NCBI GenBank assembly: GCA_005804885.1
Contig: SYOX01000172.1
Span: 1-63,572 of the forward strand
Length of the DNA: 63,572 bases
Source: Pseudomonadota bacterium
Lineage (GTDB): Bacteria > Myxococcota_A > Bradymonadia > Bradymonadales > GCA-2716585
Direction of reading: 5' to 3'
The notes under the pieces were generated by a model, which was not told the origin of the DNA, ran no database searches, and was given only the letters and a program-made list of their open reading frames with translations. The translations under genes and the position numbers were made by a program. Shown in pieces: positions 26,885 through 35,354 of this stretch. Positions within the stretch are counted from its first letter, which is position 1. Every line of letters begins with the position of its first letter.

Positions 26885-27634
26885 ATGATGAACACCATTG
26901 AACACGCCCAGCGCCGCGCGCGGCGGATCGACGGCCTCTTGCTGGCCACCATCGCGGTCGTGATCGTCGGCGCGACCTCGCTCGGCGCCGAGGCGCAGGC
27001 GGACGACTTCTCCTTCCGGCTCGGCGGCTCGGACGCGGCGATCACCGACAAGGGCTACGACTTCCTGAGCGCCGACAACTTCCTGTCCATGGGGCACCTC
27101 TCGGGCCAGCTCGCGCTGATGGAGCACGTCTGGGTGGGGCTGGAGTACAACTGGGCGCTGGAGCAGGCCGATCCGATCACGGACGTGTCGACGAAGCTCG
27201 ACATCGACGGGCTGTCGGCCTCGGTGCGCGCCCAGGCCGACCTGCTGCCCTTCCTGACGCCCTACATCGCCGCAGGGGTGGGCTTCGAGCACCTGGAGCT
27301 CAGCGTCGCGCTGGCGGGGCAGGCGCGCGAGCAGGACGCCTTCATCGGGATCTTCCACGGCCTGATCGGCGTCGACCTGCACGTCCCCTCCGCGTGGATG
27401 CGCCGGGTCTTCAACATCTCCAAGCGCGGCTGGGCCGGCGACATGACCTTCGGGATCGTCTTCGAGGGCGGCTACCAGCTGGCCACCGCCGCCGACTTCT
27501 CCCAGCTCACCCCGCCGGAGCCCGACAAGGAGCCCGAGCCCGAGGACAAGCCCATCGACGCCGCGTCGGTCGGCCTCGGCGAGCTTGACCTGTCGGGCGT
27601 GATCCTGCGCTCGGCCTTCATGATCCGCTTCTGA
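26885..27634 (+). CDS. Outer-membrane beta-barrel-like protein
   Basis: A 249-residue exported protein with a signal peptide (about 1-38, ending AEAQA) and alternating hydrophobic/polar strands such as WVGLEYNWALEQ, LTPYIAAGVGFEHLEL and MTFGIVFEGGYQLAT. The sequence ends in an aromatic residue (SAFMIRF), as is usual for BAM-assembled outer-membrane barrels. A Pro/Glu/Asp/Lys-rich loop (about 205-225) interrupts the last strands. Tight coupling (12 bp) to the upstream lipoprotein suggests it is the membrane partner of the propeller lipoproteins. No specific porin family is recognised. Confidence 0.75.
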   Translation: MMNTIEHAQRRARRIDGLLLATIAVVIVGATSLGAEAQADDFSFRLGGSDAAITDKGYDFLSADNFLSMGHLSGQLALMEHVWVGLEYNWALEQADPITDVSTKLDIDGLSASVRAQADLLPFLTPYIAAGVGFEHLELSVALAGQAREQDAFIGIFHGLIGVDLHVPSAWMRRVFNISKRGWAGDMTFGIVFEGGYQLATAADFSQLTPPEPDKEPEPEDKPIDAASVGLGELDLSGVILRSAFMIRF

Positions 27635-27642
27635 GGCGTCAC

Positions 27643-27692
27643 GAGCGCCGATGGGTTTGACTCCCATCGGTCCCTCAAACCCATCAGCGCTC
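27643..27692. terminator. Bidirectional hairpin between convergent genes
   Basis: GAGCGCCGATGGGTTTGA (27643-27660) and TCAAACCCATCAGCGCTC (27675-27692) pair over 18 bp with one mismatch around a 14-nt loop. It sits exactly between the convergent stops of the outer-membrane-protein gene and the TPR/barrel gene, whose last codons overlap its right edge. No long T-tract follows, so it may act as a bidirectional terminator or a 3'-end stabiliser. Confidence 0.7.
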
Positions 27693-28921
27693 TAGATCCC
27701 CAGGGCGAGCCCGAAGTCGATCATGATCCGGGTCGTGTTCAGCTTCTCGGTGAGGTCGATGCCCTCCTGGGAGAAGCTGCGGCTGAGGTTGACGTTCTGG
27801 AGGCGAACATCGGAGCTGAGCCGGAAGCCGCCGATGCGGATCATGAGCCCGCCGCCCGCGCCGACGTTGAAGCCCGTGTAGGGCTCCTTGGCGTCGGAGC
27901 CGGAGGGCGCCCCAAGGACCGACAGGCCGCCCTCGGCGATCAGGAAGTACTCGATGGCGCCGGTCGGGACGCTCAAGGTCGCCATGGCGTTGAGGTCGAG
28001 CTCGTTGGACTCGCCGAAGGTGGCGCCCTGCTCGTCGTCGACGGTGATGTTGACCGCAGGGATGAACCACACGCCGCCGCCGACGGCGAGCAGCTCCCCG
28101 AGGGTCAGCAGGCCGTAGCCGTTGACGGCCAGCGCGCCGGCCTCGGTCAAGGTCCTGGTCGCCGACGACGACTCGCCGCTAAACTTGGCATCCACGACGA
28201 ACTCCCCGGATCCTGAGAGAAGGGATCCGACGCGGGCGCCGAGCAGCACGGAGTGGCGCGGCGGGCCGGCGGGCTGCTTGACCTTGCCGCCCTCGATCTT
28301 GCGAACCTCCCCGGAGGGCTTGCCGGCGCCCTTGCCCAGCGACAGGGTCGCGCGCTCCATGGGCTTCAAGGTGACGCGGCCCTCGTAGGTCGTGCCCGCG
28401 CGCTCGCCCTGCACGTCGTACTCGCCTGGGGGAAGCGCGATGGGCTTGCCCGTGCACTCGATCGGGGCTCTGTCCCCGATCGTCACCTTCATGCCCGGGC
28501 CGCCGACGCACTCGACGACGAGCGCGGCGAGGCAGGTCTTGAGATCCTCGCGGTACTCGCGGGTCTTGTCCTGGACGACCTGGGGGGGCGGGTCGGCGAT
28601 CCTGGGGGCCCTGTCGGCCTTGTCGTAGGCCTCGGCGGCCTCCTCGCAGCGGTCCAACTTGAAGAGCGCGCGGCCGAGGTTGAGGTAGGTGATGTTGAGC
28701 TCGCCGAGGTGGAGCGAGGCGCGGAAGAGGTCGACGGCCTTGGTGTAATCGCCGGCCTTGAAGGCCTCGTAGCCCTCCGCGTAGAGCTGGAACTGGGCCT
28801 CGCTGGGCTTGACGGTGCTCTGGGCCTGGGCTGCGGTCGGGCTCAGGGCCAAGGAGAGGAGCACCAAGGCGGCGAGCGTCGAGGCGAGGCCGCGCGCTGC
28901 GGGGAGAGGTCGGGTCCGCAT
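27692..28921 (-). CDS. TPR/PEGA-like outer-membrane beta-barrel protein
   Basis: A 409-residue exported protein. Signal peptide 1-33 (cleavage after AAQA), then a TPR-like helical region (about 42-105: YEAFKAGDYTKAVDLFRASL, LNLGRALFKLDRCEEAAEAY). A PEGA-like beta segment (about 125-200, containing GKPIALPPGEYDV) follows, then a Lys/Gly linker. The C-terminal part of about 180 residues consists of amphipathic strands (VLLGARVGSLL, GGLMIRIGGFRLSSDVRLQ) and ends in FGLALGI, a barrel-like finish. This TPR-PEGA-barrel layout is common in Myxococcota and has no assigned function. The start at 28921 gives the cleanest signal peptide. The gene shares its end region with a hairpin. Confidence 0.78.
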   Translation of the reverse strand: MRTRPLPAARGLASTLAALVLLSLALSPTAAQAQSTVKPSEAQFQLYAEGYEAFKAGDYTKAVDLFRASLHLGELNITYLNLGRALFKLDRCEEAAEAYDKADRAPRIADPPPQVVQDKTREYREDLKTCLAALVVECVGGPGMKVTIGDRAPIECTGKPIALPPGEYDVQGERAGTTYEGRVTLKPMERATLSLGKGAGKPSGEVRKIEGGKVKQPAGPPRHSVLLGARVGSLLSGSGEFVVDAKFSGESSSATRTLTEAGALAVNGYGLLTLGELLAVGGGVWFIPAVNITVDDEQGATFGESNELDLNAMATLSVPTGAIEYFLIAEGGLSVLGAPSGSDAKEPYTGFNVGAGGGLMIRIGGFRLSSDVRLQNVNLSRSFSQEGIDLTEKLNTTRIMIDFGLALGI

Positions 28922-29017
28922 GACAGATCCCTGGCAGGGGTTGCTCGGCACGAGGGGGCGCCGTCGCCCCGAAGGGACTATCGGCCAGGGCGCAGGGAGA
29001 ATCAAGGCGGGGGACGG

Positions 29018-32000
29018 TCAGGGGGCCTCGACGCTGAGGTCGTACTCGTTCACGAGGCGGGCGCGGAAGAAGGAGAAGACGCGGATGAGGTAGGTGCCGG
29101 GCTCGGCGTCCACGAGCGTGACGGTCTCGCTGTCGCGCAGCCCGAGGGACGAATCGAGGGGCTGGTCGTTGCCCTCCAGGAAGATCTGCATGTCGAGGTC
29201 GCCGTCGGCGTGGGTAAAGAGGATCGTGGCGCTGACCGTCCCGGCGTCGGAGACGTCGATGCTGAACCAGTCCTCCTCGGTCTGGTTGGCCTCCTGGCAG
29301 AGGCCGAGGCCCTCGGTGTCGCCCGTGAAGATCCGGCGGGCCTGCTCGCGGGTGTCGTTCTGCTCGAAGTCGTCTTCGAGGCAGTTGTCGGCGCTCAGGA
29401 CGCGGGTGGTCATGTCGTAGGCGTTGTCGATGCCGCTCTGGAAGGAGAAGACGCGCACGAGGTAGGTGCCGGCGACGCCAGCGCGGACGGCGACCGACTC
29501 GTTGTCTCTGACGGAGAAGCCCCGGCCGATCCGGGCCTGGTTGGGGTCGAGGATCTCGACGTCGACGTCGCCGTCGGCGTGGGTGAAGGTCAGGTCGACC
29601 TCAAAGATCTGGCGCTCGGTCAGGGTGAAGGCGTACCAGTCCTCGTCGCTGGGGCAGAGCCGCAGGGCGCTCTGGGTGCCGGGGGTGGTGGCGCGGGCGC
29701 GCTGGGGGCCGTCGTTGGGCTCCTGGCGGTCGTCGACGCAGGTGGTGCCGCCGTCGATGCGGTTCAGGCGCAGGTCGTAGTCGGCCTCGGCGCCGAGGAA
29801 GCCGAAGACGCGCACGAAGTAGAGGCCGGCGGTCGGGACGCTGCCGACGGTGGCCTCCTCGTTGTCGCGGACGGAGATGGCCGAGGCCAGGCGGCGGCCC
29901 TCCTCGTCGACGATGTGGAGGTCGAGGTCGCCCTGGTTGTTGGAGAAGAAGAGCGAGGCGCTCAGGCCGTCGCCGGCGGCCAGATCGACGGCGTACCAGT
30001 CGTCGTCGCCCGAGCAGATGTGGCGGTCGGTGAAGGAGGCCTCGGCCTGGAGATCGACGAGGGTGGCGCCGTCGGGGTCGTCGTTGTCCTCCAGGTCGTC
30101 GTCGGGGCAGGCCGGGGCGCCGACGCGGACGTCGAGGGTGTAGACCCCCGAGGCGCCGCGCGGGCCGTGGACGCGGATCTTGTACAGGCCGCTGCTGACC
30201 ACGTCGGCCAGGGCGATGGACTCGGTGTTGGCGTCGGGGCTGGCCGAGGTGCCCAGAGACTCTCCGCCGGGGCCGAAGACCTCCAGATCGAGGTTGCCCG
30301 CGCGGTTGTCCAGATCCAGCGTCAGGTTCAGGGAGCCGCCGCCGTTGACCTGGACGCTGAACCAGTCCTCGTCGCCGGCGCAGATCTCGCCGATGAGCTC
30401 GCCCGGGGTGATCGGGCGGGGCTGCTCGACGTTGTCGTTGTCCTCGAAGTCGTCGTCCTCGCACTCGGTGGGTGCGACGGTGCGGTCGACGAGCATGGTG
30501 TAGCTGTTCTCGACGGCGGGGGCTGCGCCCAGGACGCGGATGACGTAGACGCCGGAGACGGGCACGTCGGTGAAGCCGACCTGCTCGCCGTCGGTGCGGC
30601 TGCGGCTGGTGGCGATGGGCAGGTCCTGGCCGGGCTGGAAGAGGAGCATGTCGAGGTCGCCGGCGGCGTGGGAGAAGTTGATCGAGACCTGCAGGTCGTC
30701 GCCGGCGTTGAGGCCGATGCCGTAGAAGTCCTCGTCGCCGGCGCACACGCGCAGGCCGCTGATCAGCCCCGGGGCGACGGCGCGGGCCTGATCGCCGGTG
30801 TCGTTGGGCTCCAGGGTGTCGTCCTGGCAGACGACGGGGGTGCCGGACTTGACCAGGACGAGGTCGTAGGTGTTGCCCACCGCCGGGCTGAGGCTCTGGA
30901 CGACGACGAGGAAGTCGCCGCTGACCTCGATGGAGGGGGTGGTGATCGTCTCGTTGTCGGTCTGGCTGAGGCTCTCGACGATCGTGGTGCGGCCGTCGCC
31001 CGTCAGGATCGACAGGTCGAGGTCGCCGGCGGCGTGGGAGAAGTTGATCGTGGCCGTCAGCCGCTCGCCGCGCTCCAGGCGGACCTTGAACATGTCCACG
31101 TCGCCGGGGCAGACGATCATGTCGTCGAAGGTCCCCGGCACGACCGAGGCGGCCGTCTCCGGCGAGTCGTTGTCTTCGAAGCTGTCGTCGGGGCAGGTCG
31201 GCGCGACCTGATCGATGGCCAGCGTCAGGGTGTAGGTGTTCTCGGCGCCGCTGACGCCGAAGATGCGCAGCTTGTAGACGCCGCCCAGGGCGAGGTTCTC
31301 GCTGAAGATCTGCTCGTTGTCGGAGTTGGAGGTCGCCGCGCCCAGGCGGCGGCCGTTGGGGTCAAAGAGCTCCATGTCGAGGTTGCCGCGGGCGTGGGCG
31401 AAGCCGGCCAGCAGCGAGATCCCGTCGCCGGCGGCGACCTGGAAGGAGAAGAAGTCCTCGTCGCCCGCGCAGATCGTCAGCCCTTCGAAGACGCCCTCGC
31501 CGATGCTGCGCGGGTTGTTGAGGGTGTTGTTGGGCTCGAAGCCGTCCGGGGCGCAGACCTGGGGGTCCTCGCACTGGCCGGAGATCGTGTTGCAGATCTG
31601 GCCGGGGCAGTCCGCATTGCTGGTGCAGCGCTCCTCCACGCAGGTGTGGGTCGTCAGGTTGCACTCGCCGTCCTCACCGCAGTCGTCGTCGCGCTCGCAC
31701 TGGCGGCACTCGCCGACCTCCTCATTGCAGGTCGTGCCCTCGGGGCATTCGCCGCAGCCGACCGCCACGCAGACGTTCGTCTCCAGGTCGCACTTGTCGT
31801 CGCCCTCGCAGTCGCCGTCCTCGTCGCAGAAGCCCTCGGCGGCCTGGCAGCGGTGGGTGGTCTGCTCGCAGATCTGGCCGGGGCCCGCGCAGTCGGCGTC
31901 GCGCACGCACTCGACCGAGAAGCACTTGTTCTCGCGGCAGATCTGCAGCTCGCCGCAGTCTTGATCGCCCTGGCACTCGTTGTCCGGCTCGCAGCGCTGG

Positions 32001-32386
32001 GTGTTGGTGTTGCAGACCTGCCCGTCGGGGCAGTTGCTGGCGTCGACGCAGCCCGGCTTGCACTTCTTGTCGTCCGGATCGCAGATCTGCCCCTCGGGGC
32101 ACTCGGCGCTGCGCAGGCACTGGGGCGTGACGCAGACCCCGGCGGCGACCAGGCAGATGTCGCCCTCAGGGCAATCGGCGTCGCGGGTGCACTCGCCGTC
32201 GACGCACTCGCCGCCGACGCAGAACTGCTCTCCGCCGCAGTCGCTGTCGCGGGCGCACTGCGGGGCCGGGTCGTTGTTCGCCGGGGCGTTGGGGTCAACG
32301 GGGTCCTGGCTGCCGCCCGCACACCCGGCCACCAGCGCCACCAGCGCGGCGCTCAATCCATAATTCAAACAAGCCTTCATCTTCAT
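29018..32386 (-). CDS. Giant lipoprotein with Cys-rich repeats and seven PPC domains
   Basis: A surface lipoprotein of 1122 residues. Signal peptide with lipobox VAGC (Cys22; an alternative Met two codons later is equally good). Residues about 44-277 form roughly nine Cys-rich modules of the form C-x-RDxDCPxGxxC. From residue 278 to the end come seven tandem bacterial pre-peptidase C-terminal (PPC) beta-sandwich domains of about 120 residues. Each begins with a CxDDxxExND motif (EPNN, EDND, EPND, EDND, EDND, EPND, EQND) and carries an FxHAxGDLDMxxF-type core. PPC domains usually ride on secreted proteases; here no catalytic domain is present, so it looks like a pure adhesin or scaffold. It is followed downstream (97 bp) by the TPR/barrel gene. 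Confidence 0.9.
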   Translation of the reverse strand: MKMKACLNYGLSAALVALVAGCAGGSQDPVDPNAPANNDPAPQCARDSDCGGEQFCVGGECVDGECTRDADCPEGDICLVAAGVCVTPQCLRSAECPEGQICDPDDKKCKPGCVDASNCPDGQVCNTNTQRCEPDNECQGDQDCGELQICRENKCFSVECVRDADCAGPGQICEQTTHRCQAAEGFCDEDGDCEGDDKCDLETNVCVAVGCGECPEGTTCNEEVGECRQCERDDDCGEDGECNLTTHTCVEERCTSNADCPGQICNTISGQCEDPQVCAPDGFEPNNTLNNPRSIGEGVFEGLTICAGDEDFFSFQVAAGDGISLLAGFAHARGNLDMELFDPNGRRLGAATSNSDNEQIFSENLALGGVYKLRIFGVSGAENTYTLTLAIDQVAPTCPDDSFEDNDSPETAASVVPGTFDDMIVCPGDVDMFKVRLERGERLTATINFSHAAGDLDLSILTGDGRTTIVESLSQTDNETITTPSIEVSGDFLVVVQSLSPAVGNTYDLVLVKSGTPVVCQDDTLEPNDTGDQARAVAPGLISGLRVCAGDEDFYGIGLNAGDDLQVSINFSHAAGDLDMLLFQPGQDLPIATSRSRTDGEQVGFTDVPVSGVYVIRVLGAAPAVENSYTMLVDRTVAPTECEDDDFEDNDNVEQPRPITPGELIGEICAGDEDWFSVQVNGGGSLNLTLDLDNRAGNLDLEVFGPGGESLGTSASPDANTESIALADVVSSGLYKIRVHGPRGASGVYTLDVRVGAPACPDDDLEDNDDPDGATLVDLQAEASFTDRHICSGDDDWYAVDLAAGDGLSASLFFSNNQGDLDLHIVDEEGRRLASAISVRDNEEATVGSVPTAGLYFVRVFGFLGAEADYDLRLNRIDGGTTCVDDRQEPNDGPQRARATTPGTQSALRLCPSDEDWYAFTLTERQIFEVDLTFTHADGDVDVEILDPNQARIGRGFSVRDNESVAVRAGVAGTYLVRVFSFQSGIDNAYDMTTRVLSADNCLEDDFEQNDTREQARRIFTGDTEGLGLCQEANQTEEDWFSIDVSDAGTVSATILFTHADGDLDMQIFLEGNDQPLDSSLGLRDSETVTLVDAEPGTYLIRVFSFFRARLVNEYDLSVEAP

Positions 32387-32457
32387 CTGAACACCTCAAC
32401 CGCGATTCAAGTCCACGCGAGCCGCCCCATCCAAAAAGGGGCGCGCCCGGCGTGGAA

Positions 32458-32486
32458 GTACTAGCATCGGCCTGAAGGGGATGCAA
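32458..32486 (-). promoter_or_regulatory. Weak promoter candidate for the PPC lipoprotein gene
   Basis: On the minus strand TTGCAT and TAGTAC are 17 bp apart, with TG directly before the second hexamer (TGCTAGTAC). They lie about 70 bp upstream of the lipoprotein ATG, in the short gap after the preceding gene. The -10 match is poor (three of six), so this is a tentative call. Confidence 0.3.
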
Positions 32487-32492
32487 ACGGCT

Positions 32493-35171
32493 TCAGCGAC
32501 CGCTGGCCAGCGGGCCGTCAAAGCCCGTCACGCCGCTGCGCGGCCTCAGCGGCCGGGGCCGGAGCTGGATCTGGAAGGCGGGGGTCTGGCGCGGGGCGTC
32601 GGTGTGGGCGGCCTTCCAGACCTTCCCGAAGGCCAGCGCCTCCAGGCCGCCCTCCCCGAGCAGGATCGCGGCGTCCACGTCCAGCACCTCCAGCGTCGTC
32701 ATCAGGCGATCGAGCCCGCACCTCCTGCAGGTCAACAGGACCACGTCGCCCGAGAGCGTCTGAGCCGCCACCACCGGGCGCTCAAAGGCCACCACCGGGA
32801 CGCTGTCCACGCGGGCGCCGTTGACGAAGAGCGCCGCGCCCGGCGCCAGCGGCGTGACCCGCTCGCCGGGGCTCTCGACGCCCTCGACGACAAGGCGCAG
32901 GTCGTCGCGCCGCGCCGCGATCCGGCCGCGCTCCGCGCCCTGCGGCGCCGCCCCGTCGAGCCAGACCCCGATCTGCACCTCCCCGACCTCCCCCTCGGCC
33001 GGCGCCCCCTCGGGCACCGCCACCCCGGCGGCCTTGAAGTGCCTCGCGTCCACCGCCACCATCGTCACCAGCTCGTCCTCCGAGTGGCTCTGCAGCGCCA
33101 GCGGCTCGACGCCCCCCGCGGCCACCGGCAGGCCCCGCGCCGACCACGCCCCGAAGCCCTCCGGCTGACCCAGCCGCCTGGGCAGGTTGTCCCTCCAGGT
33201 CAGGTAGAAGAAGTCCTTGATGTCCTGGCCGGCGTACCGATGCATGTCGAAGTCCATCAGCCGGCTGCCCTTCTCCGCCAGCGCCCCCCGCAGCCGGCGC
33301 TCCTTGCCCTCCGGCGGGATCTTGCCGCCCTCAAGCGGGATCTGGATCATCGACAAGCCCGTGTGATACGGGTTCATGTCCAGGTGCATCCCATAATCAC
33401 ACCCCGCCGCGATCATCGCCTCGCCCAGATCCGCCGCGCCGCACCGCTTGCCCCAGATGAAGATCAGCGTGTGCTCGCCCTTGATGCACACCCCGCTGCG
33501 CGGCGTGTTCGCGCTCGTGAGGTGATCGACGACCCCGCCCCAGCGCACCGCGCCGCTCGGGTTGAGCTTCCCGCCGGCCACCAGCGGCGGCAGGTTCTGG
33601 CGCAGGTCCACCACGTCCGACGGGATCGCCGAGACCTCCTCCGCCTTGCCCTCGATCGTCTGTTGAAGCCGGCGCTCCTCGCCGTAATTGCCAAAGTTCC
33701 CCTTGCCCGGCCACGTCCCCATCCGCACCGCCTTGTCCTCGTAGATCGCCAGCGTCGCCATCGCCGGCTTGTGCGGCACGAAGAGCTTGCGGTCCAGCAG
33801 CACCCCGTAGGCCCCGTGCGTCGTCTTGAAGCCGCCGTTGAAGGCCACCAGCACCCGCTTGAGGACCTCCGGGTCGCGCGGGATCAACCCCGTCCCCTTG
33901 TAGCCCGTCGTCGAGCGCGGGCTGATGATCCCGGCCACGAGGTGAAGATCGAGCTGGCGCAGATCCATCGCGATCAACGACACCGGATCATAGCGCTGCT
34001 CGAAGTTGACCCGGATCGCCGTCCGATACACCGGCCAGGGCCTGTCCCCGTACGCCTTCAGGTCAATAAACTCCGGGATCCACGCCGACCACTCGCCCTC
34101 CCCCGGCACCGCCTCACCGCCCCACCTGGCCGCAGGTGAGGCCAACGCCACCGGCGGCCACTGATCCAGCCCCTCCAGCACGATCGAGTCTCGCCGGGCC
34201 TCCAGGGCCTGCTGCGCCGTCGCCTGCTGCTGCCGCTGCTGGTGCTCCTGGTCCAGCTCCCCCACCAGCGCCTCGTTCGACCCGCCGACCGCGTCCCGCC
34301 ACCCTTTGCGCGCCGCATCGACATGATCAAACACGTATTTTTCAAGCAAGGCGATCTTCAACGGGCCGATGATGGGGTTGGCCCGCGCCCGGTTGACCGC
34401 GAACTGCACCCAGCTGTCCACCGCCCACCCCTCGCTCTGGGCCACCAGCCCCAGCGACGAGCCGTGCACGTCCAGCGCCGCGCCGTCCAGCACCCGCACC
34501 GTGCTCCAGGCCTGCCTCGAGACGCCGCCCTCGGCCCGCACCTGCCCCGCGAAGATCAGGTGATCGCCGTCGAAGCGCGCCTCAAGCCCGCTGATCGCCT
34601 CCGTGAACACGAAGCTGCGCTGCTGCACGCCCTCCGCCCTCGACATCTCCTGCCAGCTGGCGAAGGCCAGCTTGAAGCCGTCGCCCAGCGGCCTGCGCGC
34701 GCCCGCCTCGTCCCGCCAGAGCGACGGGTCCCCGCGCAGATCCAGCAGCGCGACGGACGTGAGCGACCCCCCGAAGGCGCTGGAGGTCGCCACGAGCTGG
34801 CGCCCCCGCGTCGAGTCGATCGCCAGCACCGCGTCGTCGGCGTCCGGCGTCTGCGTCAGGTTCCCCACCCGCCGCACCCGATAGGGGCGCCCCTGCCCGT
34901 CCGTCATCCCCTCGAAGGCGAAGACCTCTCGCCCCTCGGACCCCTCCACGAGCCCCTCGGCCACCGCCAGCGTCCATTGCCCCGGCTCGGCCTCGTAGAG
35001 CCAGTCCAGCCGGACCACCTCCTTGATCCCGTGCTCGGCCAGCAGCCCGCCCCAGCCCTCGGCGCCCCGCGCGTCCCGCAACAACAAGAGCGCCACGAAG
35101 ACCAGCAGCGACGCCGACAACCACGCCGCGCGCGTCCTCCCGAAGCGATCCCAGCCAAAGCCCTTCTTCAT
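32493..35171 (-). CDS. Exported phosphodiester glycosidase-like (NAGPA-type) protein
   Basis: An 892-residue protein with a signal anchor (about 16-33). Its central region (about 375-620) resembles the phosphodiester glycosidase / NAGPA family: an RVNFEQRYDPVSLIAMD entry strand, AFNGGFKTTHGAYG (about 440) and CDYGMHLDMNPYHTG (about 590), where the family usually has a Gly-rich Asp motif. The N-terminal 350 and C-terminal 250 residues show no recognised domain. Family members remove sugars linked by phosphodiester bonds, as in uncovering mannose-6-phosphate or cell-wall phosphodiesters. The ATG at 35171 is preferred because GGGAG lies about 11 bp upstream; a GTG four codons earlier overlaps that site. 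Confidence 0.65.
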   Translation of the reverse strand: MKKGFGWDRFGRTRAAWLSASLLVFVALLLLRDARGAEGWGGLLAEHGIKEVVRLDWLYEAEPGQWTLAVAEGLVEGSEGREVFAFEGMTDGQGRPYRVRRVGNLTQTPDADDAVLAIDSTRGRQLVATSSAFGGSLTSVALLDLRGDPSLWRDEAGARRPLGDGFKLAFASWQEMSRAEGVQQRSFVFTEAISGLEARFDGDHLIFAGQVRAEGGVSRQAWSTVRVLDGAALDVHGSSLGLVAQSEGWAVDSWVQFAVNRARANPIIGPLKIALLEKYVFDHVDAARKGWRDAVGGSNEALVGELDQEHQQRQQQATAQQALEARRDSIVLEGLDQWPPVALASPAARWGGEAVPGEGEWSAWIPEFIDLKAYGDRPWPVYRTAIRVNFEQRYDPVSLIAMDLRQLDLHLVAGIISPRSTTGYKGTGLIPRDPEVLKRVLVAFNGGFKTTHGAYGVLLDRKLFVPHKPAMATLAIYEDKAVRMGTWPGKGNFGNYGEERRLQQTIEGKAEEVSAIPSDVVDLRQNLPPLVAGGKLNPSGAVRWGGVVDHLTSANTPRSGVCIKGEHTLIFIWGKRCGAADLGEAMIAAGCDYGMHLDMNPYHTGLSMIQIPLEGGKIPPEGKERRLRGALAEKGSRLMDFDMHRYAGQDIKDFFYLTWRDNLPRRLGQPEGFGAWSARGLPVAAGGVEPLALQSHSEDELVTMVAVDARHFKAAGVAVPEGAPAEGEVGEVQIGVWLDGAAPQGAERGRIAARRDDLRLVVEGVESPGERVTPLAPGAALFVNGARVDSVPVVAFERPVVAAQTLSGDVVLLTCRRCGLDRLMTTLEVLDVDAAILLGEGGLEALAFGKVWKAAHTDAPRQTPAFQIQLRPRPLRPRSGVTGFDGPLASGR

Positions 35172-35354
35172 CGACGGATTCACTCCCTGACGACACCCTC
35201 GGCGGCGCCGCCTCCCTCCACCCCGCGCCGGTCCGGCGGGCGGCGCAACAACTTTGCAATGCCGCCCTCCGAAGTCAAGTCAGCCCCCTTTGCCTCCCGA
35301 CCGCCTCGGCACTACCATGACCCCCACCGCCCTGACCCCGGAGGCCCGACGCCC

